Assembly: GCF_001653235.2 (NCBI RefSeq)
Contig: NC_035793.1
Span: 3,100,001-3,164,000 of the forward strand
Direction of reading: 5' to 3'
Length of the DNA: 64,000 nucleotides
Source of the DNA: Pochonia chlamydosporia 170
Lineage: Eukaryota; Ascomycota; Sordariomycetes; Hypocreales; Clavicipitaceae
In this document: in pieces, positions 1-11,201 of the stretch
Position numbering within the stretch: the stretch's first letter is position 1
Layout of the letters: the number at the start of each line of letters is the position of its first letter
Translations under genes and position numbers: made by a program
Notes under the pieces: model-generated
Seen by the model: the letters and a program-made list of their open reading frames with translations, nothing else
What the model was told of the DNA's origin: nothing
Database searches by the model: none

Positions 1-1647
1 ATTCCAGCCCAGCCCAATCCAGTCCAGTCCAGTCCAACGCCCGTGCGACCCTGGCGATGTTGAAAGCCCAGTCAGATACTCCGTAGTCAGACTGGATGGT
101 CTGGTTGATCAGTCCTGTGCCACCAGACGTCAAAGTCGACGCGCTTATTTGCACTTACGGCCTTGAGAGGCCGGCTCGCTGAGTGACCGCACAGTGACGA
201 TGAAATCAACTGCTACTAGATGTACAGAGGCCATTGAGACCAGTTGAGACCAGTTGAGACCCATGCCATCCATGCCTGTGGTCTGGTGTGGTCCAGGCTT
301 CAGATTCGGGCCAACCGTCAAGTGTCAAGGTCACATCATTGTTCAAGGCAATTCAATTTCATCAGTCAAATGGCACGCACCAGACCAGAATTGCTGGTCT
401 CAAATTGGAGAATTGATTGATGAAATGTCAAGTCTGGTCCTTGGACTCAACTTTATGCACTTCATGTACTTCATGTCGTCTGATGCCGCCGGGACCAGAT
501 CAAATCCTCTGGGACCTTCAAGGTTCAATGTTGAACATTGAATCATTCAGCCACTGAAGCCAAGCCAAATTGACCCCAGTCTGGTGTCCTGGAGCCCCCA
601 GCGCCAGGCCCATGTACAGTGCCTGTTTGGCGCCTGTGCAATGCTGGGTCCTCCATGCCAGTTGAATGTTTGGTTCCACCCAGCCAGACAATCCACCAGA
701 CTAGACACCAAACATGGACTAGCCTGGTCCCTGTTCAGTGAGCCCAGTCCCCAGCCGTTTGATGTTTGACGCCTGGGCCTAGCCCGCATCGCACCAGACT
801 CTTGTACGGTTGAGTCTAGTCTGGTGGCACTCACTGGCTCAATGTCCCAGCGCCTGGCACCAGACTTCTACCAGGCGCTCTGCTCTCAAGCTGTCGTCCC
901 ATTTGATGTCAACGCACCAGAACCAGTTAATGGCCATCCATGCATGTATGTGTCCATGCTTCCATGTCCCTTCGTCTCTCAAATCAAATCAATCAGACCC
1001 AGTGCCAAACCTCATCCACTTCCGCTCTTCTCTCACCCCCAAATCCTTGAATCTGTCAACCCGCGACCGACCAGACCCTTTCCCCGACCAGGCATTTTCG
1101 TCGCAAATACTCGCCTTGCGCTGCGCCATCCATCAAATGCGCGCTTCCAATCTCACGCTCGAAATATCCGACAAGAGACCTTCTTCGAGTGCCTTTTAAA
1201 CATCAAGTGGGATTAGCCAGCTGGCGCCATCCTCAGCCAGCCCTTGGTTCGGCGCTTTACTACCCACCCCCTTCTTGAGTCTGGTACTGGCAACTTTCGT
1301 CTACAACACGACCATTGTCCAGAGCCCAACAGCTTCTCTGCCCTTCATTCGACGCACTTCGGTTGCCATAACCTTCAACTACCACCCCGAGACAATTCCT
1401 GTCGCTTTGCCTGTCTTCACTGACGTGCAAGAACGTCGCTTGGGCCCCGCCTGCGGGGTCTCCTCTCGCGCGGCTCTGCGATCCATCTCGACTGGCGTAT
1501 CGTATAATCCAACATCTCTGAGGACCAGTTGACCTGAAGGCCATCTTCCCTTCGGGCCTTATTGCGATTCTAAATTCCTTCGGCAGCTGGTTCTCGTCCG
1601 CCCACACTCTACTACTACCACTTCTCCTGCTGCTACTGCTGTGAGGA
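1..1647. other. Intergenic tract and 5' leader of the SH3 gene
   Basis: No convincing gene. The first 1.3 kb is dense in the word ACCAGAC/GTCTGGT and variants (about 15 sites), starts with imperfect CCAGT repeats (about 19-37) and has 10-bp repeats CAGTTGAGAC at 241-260. A perfect 19-bp palindrome lies at 524-542 and a TACTCCGTA word at 77-85. From about 1240 the DNA turns into a C/T-rich leader of the downstream gene. Short open frames here overlap on both strands and show no family signature. Confidence 0.6.
524..542. repeat. 19-bp perfect palindrome TTCAATGTT-G-AACATTGAA
   Basis: The two 9-base arms are exact reverse complements around one central G. Its right part, GTTGAACATTGAA (530-542), recurs at 11831-11843, next to an ACCAGAC word. 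It could be a protein-binding site or a relic of a repeat; no function can be assigned. Confidence 0.7.
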
Positions 1648-3141
1648 ATGACTGCGACCGCTACAATGACGGATGCCTCATCCTCACCAGTCTCGCCGCC
1701 GCAGGGCTCGTCCCCTCCAGCAAACACAAACCGCACCTCGCTACCCCCATTGACAACTTCGACTCCTTCGCGCCGAAGCAATCTACCTCGACCAATGTCT
1801 CATGCCTCCAAAAGCCGGCTGTCGCAGTACTCAGCGGGATCCGTCCCCTCGAGATCACGACCCGGCTCTCACATGTTTCCTTTGTTTCCTTCTACCCTCT
1901 CCTACACGCTGGTGAGGGACTTCGCCTATCCCTACGCTCATCCTATGCACTATGGCCCGCCTCCAGAACCTTCCGGGCCACCATCTGGTCTGACCACACC
2001 CGCTAGCGAGACCCGGAGACTGTCCGACCCGCCTGCATCTTGGGATCAGCGAATGCCCTGGGACTCATGGACTTCCGATGGCTTCAACCGCGGCCATGAT
2101 ATACCGCCAATTCAGTTTGGAGATGGACCGCCATATAGCGAAGACGAAGACCTGCAGAGCCCAGTCGTCGCAACTCGCCACCGCAAGCATAAGTCGACAT
2201 CAGCTGCACTGGGGCACAGCAGAGGTAGGGCTGGCCGAGAAGGAGACATTATGAACGTGTCCAATTACGACAGCGAGAGAGGCTATTACGTTGGAACAGG
2301 CGGAGATGGAAGCGAACGGTACTACGTAACCCACGGGGGAGAGGCCAATGGCCCTGGCGGCGAGTATGTCACTTACCCGCCTGATCAGGCGCGACACAGC
2401 CATGGGTACCATTATCATCAACACGGCCATCAACGGGAGAGCTATCGATCCGGTTCGGAGAACTCTAGTTCTCCATCTTCACCGGGATACCATGACGCAG
2501 ACGAATCTCGCTATTCCCGAGACTATCAGTTCACCATTACTTCACCCGACGAAGAGTTTCACGGTAAGGCCGTGGCATTATTCGATTTTGTCCGCGAAAA
2601 TGAGAACGAACTACCATTAGTGGAGGGCCAGATCATTTGGGTTTCATACAGGCACGGACAAGGTTGGCTTGTGGCCGAAGACCCAAAGACCCAGGAGAGT
2701 GGACTGGTCCCAGAAGAATATGTTCGACTGCTTCGAGATATTGAAGGTGGTATGAACAGTTTGACGGGCAACCTTGGCGACGGATGTACATCCCCCAACG
2801 AGGCTGATACGCCTACGCAGGCGGAACATACCGGCAAAGAGAGGCAATCATCAATCACTTCAACCAACGGATACCACCAACCGGTTGTATCCGTCTTTTC
2901 AACGTCCAGCAAGGATTTGAATCCCTATCCAACCGAACAGTTGGGTATTCAAGCCGGACAGACGCCTCCCCAGGTGATCCACTACCACGGGCAACGGGGT
3001 GGCAGCCAGACGAACACTCCTACCATCTCGCAACATCACGAGCCGGGAATGACTCGCAGGGCAAGTCAGGATTCAACCAATGACGGCGATGCTAGTTCCA
3101 CGCCGGTTCAAGAGCACCCAACATCTGTTGCTGATCAGTGA
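1648..3141 (+). CDS. SH3-domain adaptor, Nbp2/Skb5-like
   Basis: Single-exon CDS of 497 aa starting at an ATG after a long leader. The one clear domain is an SH3 domain at about residues 306-360: it begins AVALFDFVRENENELPL, continues with the HGQGWLVAED block and ends GLVPEEYVRLL. This matches the single SH3 domain of yeast Nbp2 and fission yeast Skb5, adaptors that bring PP2C phosphatase to MAP-kinase modules (HOG and cell-wall integrity) and bind Nap1 or PAK kinase. The N-terminal 300 residues are low-complexity, rich in Ser, Pro, Gly, Tyr and His, as is the C-terminal tail; both look disordered. The protein is about twice the length of yeast Nbp2 (236 aa), as usual in filamentous fungi. 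Family assignment is firm; the signalling role is inferred from yeast. Confidence 0.88.
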   Translation: MTATATMTDASSSPVSPPQGSSPPANTNRTSLPPLTTSTPSRRSNLPRPMSHASKSRLSQYSAGSVPSRSRPGSHMFPLFPSTLSYTLVRDFAYPYAHPMHYGPPPEPSGPPSGLTTPASETRRLSDPPASWDQRMPWDSWTSDGFNRGHDIPPIQFGDGPPYSEDEDLQSPVVATRHRKHKSTSAALGHSRGRAGREGDIMNVSNYDSERGYYVGTGGDGSERYYVTHGGEANGPGGEYVTYPPDQARHSHGYHYHQHGHQRESYRSGSENSSSPSSPGYHDADESRYSRDYQFTITSPDEEFHGKAVALFDFVRENENELPLVEGQIIWVSYRHGQGWLVAEDPKTQESGLVPEEYVRLLRDIEGGMNSLTGNLGDGCTSPNEADTPTQAEHTGKERQSSITSTNGYHQPVVSVFSTSSKDLNPYPTEQLGIQAGQTPPQVIHYHGQRGGSQTNTPTISQHHEPGMTRRASQDSTNDGDASSTPVQEHPTSVADQ

Positions 3142-4031
3142 AAGAAAGTCGTCGACTCTATCTACCTGCACGGAAAATCCATTGAAGGCGCTTCGATGGA
3201 CCCGAATAATTCGGAGATTGAAGATAATGGCAAGGTTAAGACGACCTTGTCTATGAGATCATGTTATTTTGCACATCTGTTTGATATCACGATGCACGTG
3301 CTCTCTGTCTGGCACTATACATAACAGCGACATATACGTACGACTTTCAGTCGTCGAGGCGGTAAATGGACGACTTACAACTTCTCGTATGAAATGAGAC
3401 CGAATGCCTAAATCTAGAGGAACAGAGATGACGGAGCCGAGAGAAGGAAGGGGATATAGCCATGAATTGGCCAGGAGCGTGGTGGCTTAAAAGGTGGGAA
3501 GTGGTAGCTGCGAGGTGCTTCAAATCATGTTTTAAGCGAGAGAAGGGCGGATTTGTATAATTCAGGAATACATGCATTTTGTCTGTCACTATTCGAGTGC
3601 AGACAATGACTTGGCGTCACTAATACCTTGTTGATTCGTCAAATGCCTCGTGTCAAATGGACTATGTTTTGCAACGTTGGCTAACAATATGGCATGACTT
3701 ATGAGGTGGATCCCCTCGAAGGGATGAACTTGTAACACCGCTTATCAATCCATATGCCGATGATGTGCTTGGCAGTTTGTGTCCGCACCGTTGCACCAAC
3801 GTTTTTGCGGGCCAACCTGAGCCATCGCAGTGGCCATCCCGGTGGGTAGTCACGTGGTTGGCGTCATCAGCTCGCTGGAGCCCATTGAGCTTGCCCGAAT
3901 TACGCCGGCAGCTGCGACCGCACGGAAGCTTGGGGTCCGAGTCCCTCTCTTGCATCATCACCTGGGAAGACGATTCTGTGTTTTGACCAAATCTCGTCAA
4001 TTGAACGGATACGTTTAAGACGCATTTGAAA
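3142..4031. other. Intergenic: 3' flank of SH3 gene and promoter of MCR1
   Basis: No gene is recognised between the two same-strand genes. Short frames at 3662-4018 on both strands are not protein-like and end in the MCR1 leader. The last 150 bases presumably hold the MCR1 promoter; no clear TATA box is seen. Confidence 0.6.
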
Positions 4032-5181
4032 ATGTTTTCCAGATCTGTTTCCCGCGTGGCTCAGCCACTCAAGACTGTATGTGTCAAGCTGACAATTGAT
4101 CCTTGCCTTTGAACTTACCCAAGTCTTCTTGCTCCTGCGGAAACCACGGGATGTTGATGCTGGAATTTGCTGCTAATTGGACTGTAGCAAGCTCGCCGAT
4201 ATGCGACAGAGTCAGGATCACAGGGCGGATCCAACACTTTCCTCTACCTTGCGGGTGGTGCTGCTGTCGCCGGCGCTGGTTACTACTACTTCAGCGGAAG
4301 CTCCTCTGTCGCCGCAAAGGTGAAGGAGGCTGTCCCTGCCAAGCCAGCGTTTACTGGCGGCGACCAGGGATTCGTTTCCCTGAAGCTGGCTGATATCGAA
4401 ATCGTCAACCACAACACCAAGCGTCTCCGTTTCGAGCTCCCAGAGAGCGACATGGTTTCCGGACTTCAGATTGCCAGTGCCATCCTGACCAAGTACAAGG
4501 GTCCCAACGACGAGAAGGCTACTCTTCGACCTTATACTCCCATCAGCGACGAAGGTAAAACCTGGCATACCTTAAAAAGAATGTACAATATACTAATACC
4601 CAAGTGTGGTAGGCGAAAAGGGCTATCTTGATCTCTTGATCAAAAAGTACCCCAACGGCCCTATGAGCACGCACATCCACGACTTGGTTCCCGGACAGCG
4701 CCTGGACTTCAAGGGCCCTCTGCCCAAGTACTCCTGGGCTGAGAACAAGCACAACCACATTGCCCTCATTGCTGGCGGCACCGGCATCACGCCCATGTAC
4801 CAGCTCTGCCGATCCATCTTCAGCAACCCCAACGACAAGACCAAGGTCACCCTTGTGTTCGGCAACGTCACTGAGGAGGACATTCTTCTCCGTCGTGAGC
4901 TTGCTGAGCTGGAAAACACATACCCTCAGCGGTTCCGTGCTTTCTATGTCCTGGACAAGGCACCCAAGGGCTGGCAGGGCGGCAGTGGATTCATCTCCAA
5001 GGATTTGCTCAAGACTGTGTTGCCTGAGCCCAAGGAGGAGAACATCAAGTTGTTTGTTTGTGGGCCTCCGGGGTTGATGAAGGCCATTTCTGGCCCCAAG
5101 GTTAGCCCCAAGGATCAGGGTGACCTGTCTGGCTCGCTGAAGGATCTTGGCTATACCAAGGAACAGGTCTACAAGTTCTAA
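4032..5181 (+). CDS. MCR1: NADH-cytochrome b5 reductase, mitochondrial (MCR1)
   Basis: Three exons: 4032-4076, 4188-4554, 4613-5181, giving 326 aa; intron 1 has the donor GTATGT and intron 2 the branch site TACTAATAC. The enzyme passes electrons from NADH through FAD to cytochrome b5 or other acceptors; in yeast Mcr1 sits in the outer membrane and intermembrane space and supports sterol synthesis and stress resistance. Visible parts: an Arg/Ser-rich mitochondrial presequence in exon 1 and early exon 2 ([15 protein letters not shown], then QARRYA), a hydrophobic anchor ([18 protein letters not shown], about residues 30-48), the FAD motif RPYTPISD at the exon 2 end, the NADH motif [11 protein letters not shown], and FVCGPPGLM near the C-terminus. 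Length agrees with the family (about 300-325 aa). Exon 1 is only 15 codons, but the frame and presequence support it. Confidence 0.93.
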
Positions 5182-7221
5182 GTGAATTGCAGTGATGGAT
5201 GGATTGCTTGCTGTACGATAGCAACATAGACTCAAGACATAAATATAGATATTTCTCTGGTCGGCATGATTCTGTTATTATAGAGTGACTGGTTGTCGTG
5301 AACAGGTGTGTAGGCCATCTGCGCTTTGCTGGTTAGTTGGAAGAATAGGACAGGACCGGACCGGACAATATTTGTAATATTCAGCTGGTATGAGGACGGG
5401 CTGATGTATTGACATCTGGTATTTTCGTCGTGCTCGTTGCGCTCATCGATTAGAGTGATAACCTTGCGGAAGGTGTGATGCAGCGTGACAAGCGAGGAAG
5501 GGACGTTCAGCGTCAGCTTGACTTTGCCTCGTCTCAGAGCTTGCATTCTCCCTTTCCAAGGTATTGTCCCGTGGCTTCATTCATCAAATTGACCACCCGG
5601 AGGTTTCCTTCAAATCTGCGGCCGCCATCCGTCAATGACATGCTTCGTCAAGCTTCGCTATAGGGATATGTATCTCGAGGGCTCTACATTTCGAATCTGG
5701 GGACTAATCCCTTGTTTCGGCTCGTGAGTACCTGTTCAATTCGCACCAAGTTGGCATCTTGAGGTCATTAAGAATTCCACGAATGACAAAGGTGAGGACT
5801 GAGAAAGGAACATGCCAGACAGACACATGCTTCGTCTCCCAAGACTGGCACATGCAAGTTTAAGAGCCCCGAAACCGGGATGCATCGCATGTCTTTGGCG
5901 TGCCCCATGCATGAACCCACGTCTTCAGCTTCACACGCGACTCGACGCCATGGCGCAGCATGAACCGAATCAAATCACCACAGCGTTCATGACCACAGCC
6001 TCTTTTGGTAGTTGCGATTATCTCTCTTCCTGTCAAATTAGGGTTATCTATTCTTAGAGGTCCGAGGCTGTGCGACTGTTGTTCGCTTTGACGCCTCTGC
6101 CGCCGCTAGTTTCGCAGTGTTGCCCGTGCCGCTGATTCATCGAGCAAAAGTTTCTCTCGCGAGGCAGGATTCGGAACAGTGTGATGGCTGTTTGAGCCTC
6201 ACGTTGGGCTTCTGCCGTATAAAATCAAGCAAACCGAGATTAACGACTGGGGTGGGCTGCCAAGGCTTGTGGATGGTTTAACCTTGACTCAGAACGGTAA
6301 AACGTTAACCAGGGCCTGTCCAACAACAGGCAGACAAGTGGAAATGCTGGAGGATGGCAATGGGCTGGAGACACGCTAACTGGGCGATCGTTATCATGGG
6401 AGTTTTTGCTCTCAAGGACGTGGTCAAAGTCCAGCCCTGCCACCTTCACAGAAGAGGAGGACATCTCTGTAGGGCTGAGGCTGTGCCTTGGACACCACGA
6501 GGTTTCGAGAAATATTTGCAGTTGATGAAGACGAAAGGAGAATGCTGATTATACGACGGCCACGTTGAAAACGCCTGTTATGGAATTCTCTTATCGCCCA
6601 AAGAGCATTGACTCAGAGGCTAAACACCTTTTGAACTCTGCGGTCTTCTGGCAAAACGAATGTGACGACCCGAGAAATACGGAGCATTCAGGTCGTGTCC
6701 CGCAATCTTAATTGCAGAAACTCAGTCGGCCTCATGATGACCCGACTGGTTCTCCCAAGCAGCCACCAGAGTTACCCCTGTCAGCCGCAACTCCTAGTGC
6801 AACCCAACTCGCGCGGGTCTTTGGTGGCAGTCTCTCCTTTTCGTCAAGGTCGATTAGGCCCTGGAGGCCAGTAGAGGCCTGCCATTTCACTAACAAGACC
6901 CACAAGGCAGATTTATCTTTGTTCAGTTTGAGGTTTTCAAGTGGCACGAAAAAGTCGTGATGAGACTGAGATGGGGCTGGAAGATGAGCTTTCTCGTGTG
7001 GCTTATTCCAAAAGGTCGGCGCCTTCCCGTAGTCCTGGGTATATCAGTGTCGGTCCTGAAACCCCCCTTCTCAGCTCGCGTTTCTGTTTTCTGGTGTTCT
7101 TTTCCGATTTCTTCATCTCTTTGTTTTATTCATCTTCTCCTTCGAAGCGCCTCCTTGCTTGAGAGTGCTGAGGCATAGTCTTTTGTAATCGTGGAAATAT
7201 TGGGCAAACACATCGTCAATC
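5182..7221. other. Intergenic, 2.0 kb
   Basis: No gene recognised. The last 200 bases are C/T-rich and look like the promoter and leader of the membrane protein gene at 7222. Short open frames on both strands lack domains, consistent splice sites or codon bias. Confidence 0.6.
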
Positions 7222-8259
7222 ATGGTTCTCCAACGTAAACCCGGCAGGGAACACATTCCCAACTATCCTCCTGGATGGGTTACCATTCGATACCTCCAGC
7301 TTTTCCTCGCCATTGCCATTCTTGGTCTGTCGGCTTACACAATCTACGCGACCCGAGCAGCGGCTGCTACCAACGGCCTGGGACTGTTCTCTGTAGGTGT
7401 CATTCCTTGGATTTGACCGATATTCATCTCAGAGGGATCACTAACACAAGCTCGTTTTTCACGACAGGCTCTTGTCACAGTCATCATTAGCATCTGGCTG
7501 ATTTGTGCGCACACGTGCTCTCCCGGCGCGTACAACTACTGGGCCAACTTGTTCTGGGATCTCTACCTCTACATCTTCTGGCTCACTACCTTCTCCCTGG
7601 CCGCTGTCTGGGCTGGTCTTATTTTTGCCGCTGACAGCATTTACCACACCAAGCGGAAATCATACAGCTTTTGCGACAACTACTTCGATAACTATGACGA
7701 TGTCGGCTACTACAACAAGTACTGCAAGGGCAACGGCGGCTACTTCTATGGAGTGGACTACAAGGTCTTTGGCGGTGTTGTCGCTGGTATTGCTGGCCTT
7801 GGTGCCATCGAGTTGTATGTGCCACCTCTCACTGCCTCCTCTCTTCCGTAGACCATGAACTAACTAGACCTCTCCAGCCTTTTGTTCTTCATCGCCTGGG
7901 TGACGGACGCCGTCGTCATCTACCGACACCGCCGCGACGGTGGCCATGCTCGAAAGGGCCGCGCCATTGCTGGATCAGCTGCTGCTCCTTACCAGGTCCA
8001 GATGCAGCCCCAGGTCAAGTCGGACTATCACGCCGTTCCTCAGCAGGGCATCCCATTCACCCAGCAGGAGACCGCCTACCACCCCCAGGGAATGTACAAC
8101 CCTCCTCAGCAGCAGCCATTCTACCCGCCTACTCAACCTATCGCCCCTCAGCACACTGGCAACACGTTCGTCCAGACGCACACCCCTCCTCCCGGAGGTT
8201 ATCCTGCTCCTCAGTATCCTCCTCAGCAGCCTGCTGCTCCATACCACCCGAATTACTAA
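7222..8259 (+). CDS. MARVEL-type four-helix membrane protein
   Basis: Three exons, 7222-7392, 7468-7814 and 7878-8259, encode 299 aa. Four hydrophobic segments are visible: RYLQLFLAIAILGLSAYTIY (about 24-43), ALVTVIISIWLICAHTC (58-74), FWLTTFSLAAVWAGLIFAA (about 92-110) and a last one around the exon 2/3 junction (VFGGVVAGIAGLGAIEFLLF, then FIAWV). A Tyr/Asp/Cys-rich loop lies between helices 3 and 4, and a long Gln/Pro/Tyr-rich cytosolic tail follows. This layout fits the fungal MARVEL-domain proteins, thought to act in membrane apposition, eisosome-like domains or vesicle traffic. The biochemical role of this copy is unknown. The 3' end converges on the peptidase gene, 400 bases away. Confidence 0.82.
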
Positions 8260-8659
8260 ATCGGCGGCGTTGAGGATGCGTTCTAAGTCAAGGCTGTTGT
8301 CGGTACAAATCGGGGAGCAAAGGGTGTGATACAATGGAAACATGGGTGGTCTTGGCTTCAAACAGATTGGTATATGGTCTTAATCTAAAGTGTGGGTTTG
8401 CATTGTTGTCATAATTGCGACGACGGGTAATCAGACGGGTGAGGGAGTTTTAGGCGTCCATATCATTGCTTAGTGGTATCATGGTAGACATGAGATTAAT
8501 GCAAAGGAAAAGATGATTATTTCCAACGTTGCCGTCATATCCTGAATATATTGGTCGCTTCATCTTGAGTTGCGGCCTATAGAAAGTATCATGACGGCCA
8601 AATATGTACCAATCTATCGTGTGTAAACCTACGGGCTAAATATGTTGCCATAGATAACA
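8260..8659. other. Convergent 3' flanks
   Basis: Holds the 3' untranslated regions of the MARVEL gene and, from the other strand, the M28 peptidase gene. No open frame of note; A/T-rich stretches are consistent with polyadenylation signals. Confidence 0.6.
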
Positions 8660-11201
8660 TTAAATACTCTTTGCGGCCCTGACAACACATCGATCAATGA
8701 TACCCGCCCATTTAAGACCGTTGGTATAATCTTTGGCGTCGATACTCTCCATGAGACCGGGGTACACGGCTACAAGACAGTGTTAGTATCAGACGTGAAG
8801 ACTTGCGTGCAGGATCCTTACCTCCAGAGTAGCCCGTCCACAGACCAGGCGCAAAAACGACGTGCTTAAACCAGCTGCGGTTGTCCAGGCCTCCTTCAAA
8901 AAGGAAGTGTCTCTCAAAGAACTTGTACTGAATATTGAGTTTGGCGATGGTGGTCCACAGCTTGATCTTGCCGATAATGTTCCACCAGGGAAGACCGTCC
9001 TCTAGCTTTTGGTTGGCCCACGCAGCACGCTCATCTAGCTTGGCGGCCTTGGCGCGGAGATCACTGAGAGATACGCGGATCTTCTTTAGACTGGCTTCAA
9101 AGGCATCGGCACTGCCCTTGACGTCCTTGGAGTGGGCGGCTCCTCGCATGGCGAAAATGGCTTCTTCTGAGGCTGGGTCCTCGCCTGTCTTGAGCTTGTC
9201 TTCTACCTTGCCGAGGTATGTGCCTAACGCGTCGGCATATTCTGTCGCGCCAAAGGGGATGACAATGGTGTCGGCCAGCTCTGACAGCAAAATGCCTAGG
9301 ACCCTTGACATGGCCAAGTGGTACTTGAAACCAGGGTCGCCATACTTGTTCATCCAGTGGAAGCTGTCGTAGTTGCTGTGGTACTGGTATACAGGACCAT
9401 TTGGATCGGCTTTGAAGCCCATGTCGATAGAGGGAATTCCGGCAAAATCTTGGAATGCCGTAAAGTCACTGCCACTCCCCATGGTTCTGATCTTGCCATC
9501 CCAAACATCTCCAACCGTTTGACCGGGGACAGTCTGGTTCGGGGATGGTACTTTTTGCGTTGCTTCTCGTAACACTTGGTTGAGGAGAGGAGCTGCGGCG
9601 GCTCCAAAGTTAGGTCCAGAAGCACCGACATCAACGTTAATGTAGGCGACGTTGGCTTCAGTGAGCCAGGGGAGATACTCCTCCACCCATTCGGTGCTTC
9701 CAACCAGTCCATATTCCTCACCATCCCAGCTGCCAAAGACAATGGTTCGCAGAGGCTTCCATCCAGCTTCCACTGCCTTACCAACGCTACGGACAACTTC
9801 ATTCAGAACTGCAGAGCCACTGTTGGGGTCGGCAGCGCCGCCAGCAATCCACGCATCTCGATGGTTTCCGACAACGATAACCTCGTGGGGGATGGTTCCA
9901 TTGACGATTCCGATTACGTCCCATTGAGGAGTGGTGACGTACTCCTGCTCGTTATACAAATTCAGTACCAAGTTGTCCGGGGAGGGCCCTATATTGTATT
10001 CCACGCCCTTATAGCCAAGACCAAGGTTACTTGTCCAGTAGCTACTGAAATCGGATGCCTTTGGCCCATGTCCATTCAGCGCCTTCAGGATAGGAAGAGC
10101 ATCTGCATACGAAATGGGTATGGATGGAATGGATGGAGTAGAGTCGTCGGCGGGTGCTCGCGGAACACCCGGTTTCGATGGATAGCCTGGGGTAGTGCTA
10201 ATAGAGAACACTATTAGTTTTTGCTGCCACACTGTCGAATTTGTTGCAAGGGACTTACGGATCACCTGGGCGGGTGCTCAAAAACTGGACGCTTCCACGC
10301 TGAACGCTGCCCTCATTCCGGGCAGGGCCCTTGGGATACTGCTCGTATCCATTCGCCTCCGTTTTATCACCATCATCACCGGGATCGCTGTAAATCAAGG
10401 CGCCGACCATGCCCAGTTCTTGAGCACGCTTGACTTTGAGACCACGGAAGATGCCTCCATATTTGGCAATGGCAATTTTGCCCTTAAGATCAATGCCGGC
10501 GTCGACAAGATCTTGGTAATCTTGATAAGTTCCGTAATTCACATACACGAACTGACCAGTGACGTTGCCGCTGGCAGAGTAACCGTGAAAGGTAGGAATA
10601 CGATCCTCGAGTGCCGAGGTAGCGTCCTCCTCCAGAACTGGCTCGGTCAAAGAAGCATTAAATTCGAGCTTCCACGAGTCGCCCTTGTCAGACTTCTTCA
10701 GAAGCGATAGACCGTGATCAACGGGATAGTTGATATAGACATCATATTCGGCAATACTGGCATCCACACCCCAGCTCTGCCACTTCTCCCTGGTCCAATC
10801 TGCCTTGAGGAATGTAAGCTGCCGGTTGACGGAAACGCACGGGGAATTTCGACTTGACTCACTTGCGAAAAATTCTTGCCGGCCAAATGAGGGCCAGAGG
10901 TGTAATACCGACTCCATTCTTGTGCGTGGTCTGCAGTTGGGGTCTCTAATAGAATCTTCTGGAGGTCTTCGTGAGACAGGCGTTTGCCGTGCTGATGCGA
11001 CTGCGAATAGTGGCTATGACGGCCATGATGGTGGTGATAAGGCCAGATAAGAAAAACGTGGGTAAGGAAGGAAGCGAATCCCAATATGAGGATACACGTG
11101 CAGGCGATGGTGCAGAATCGTCGACAAGTGTGATGACGATATCTCCTCCGCGGCGGCGCAACGCGAACCGTCTGGATCAACGGTGTCGACTCGTTCACCA
11201 T
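8660..11201 (-). CDS. Glutamate carboxypeptidase II-like zinc peptidase (family M28)
   Basis: Four exons on the minus strand, 10863-11201, 10259-10818, 8822-10197 and 8660-8769, give 794 aa. Order of parts: a cytosolic N-tail with basic residues (APPRRRYRHHTCRRF), one membrane anchor (TIACTCILILGFASFLTHVF, about 31-50) followed by a His-rich linker, a PA domain inserted in the peptidase (exon 2), the M28 catalytic domain (exon 3) and a C-terminal dimerisation domain. Zinc ligands and catalytic residues are present: HRDAW, ADPNSGS, the Glu pair in WDGEEYGL, the Asp in NVDVGASG and the His in YQYHSNYDSFHW. The family removes C-terminal Glu/Asp from peptides or folates; fungal members are type II vacuolar or secretory membrane proteins. 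The acceptor of intron 1 (44 nt) is the least certain; a second AG lies close by. Confidence 0.9.

Noticed and set aside
1905..1968. Possible intron in the SH3 gene (GTGAGG donor, CTCCAG acceptor)
   Set aside because: Removing it shifts the frame into a stop; the unspliced text is normal for this protein family.
4543..5235. 230-codon minus-strand frame over MCR1
   Set aside because: Shadow of the MCR1 third exon.
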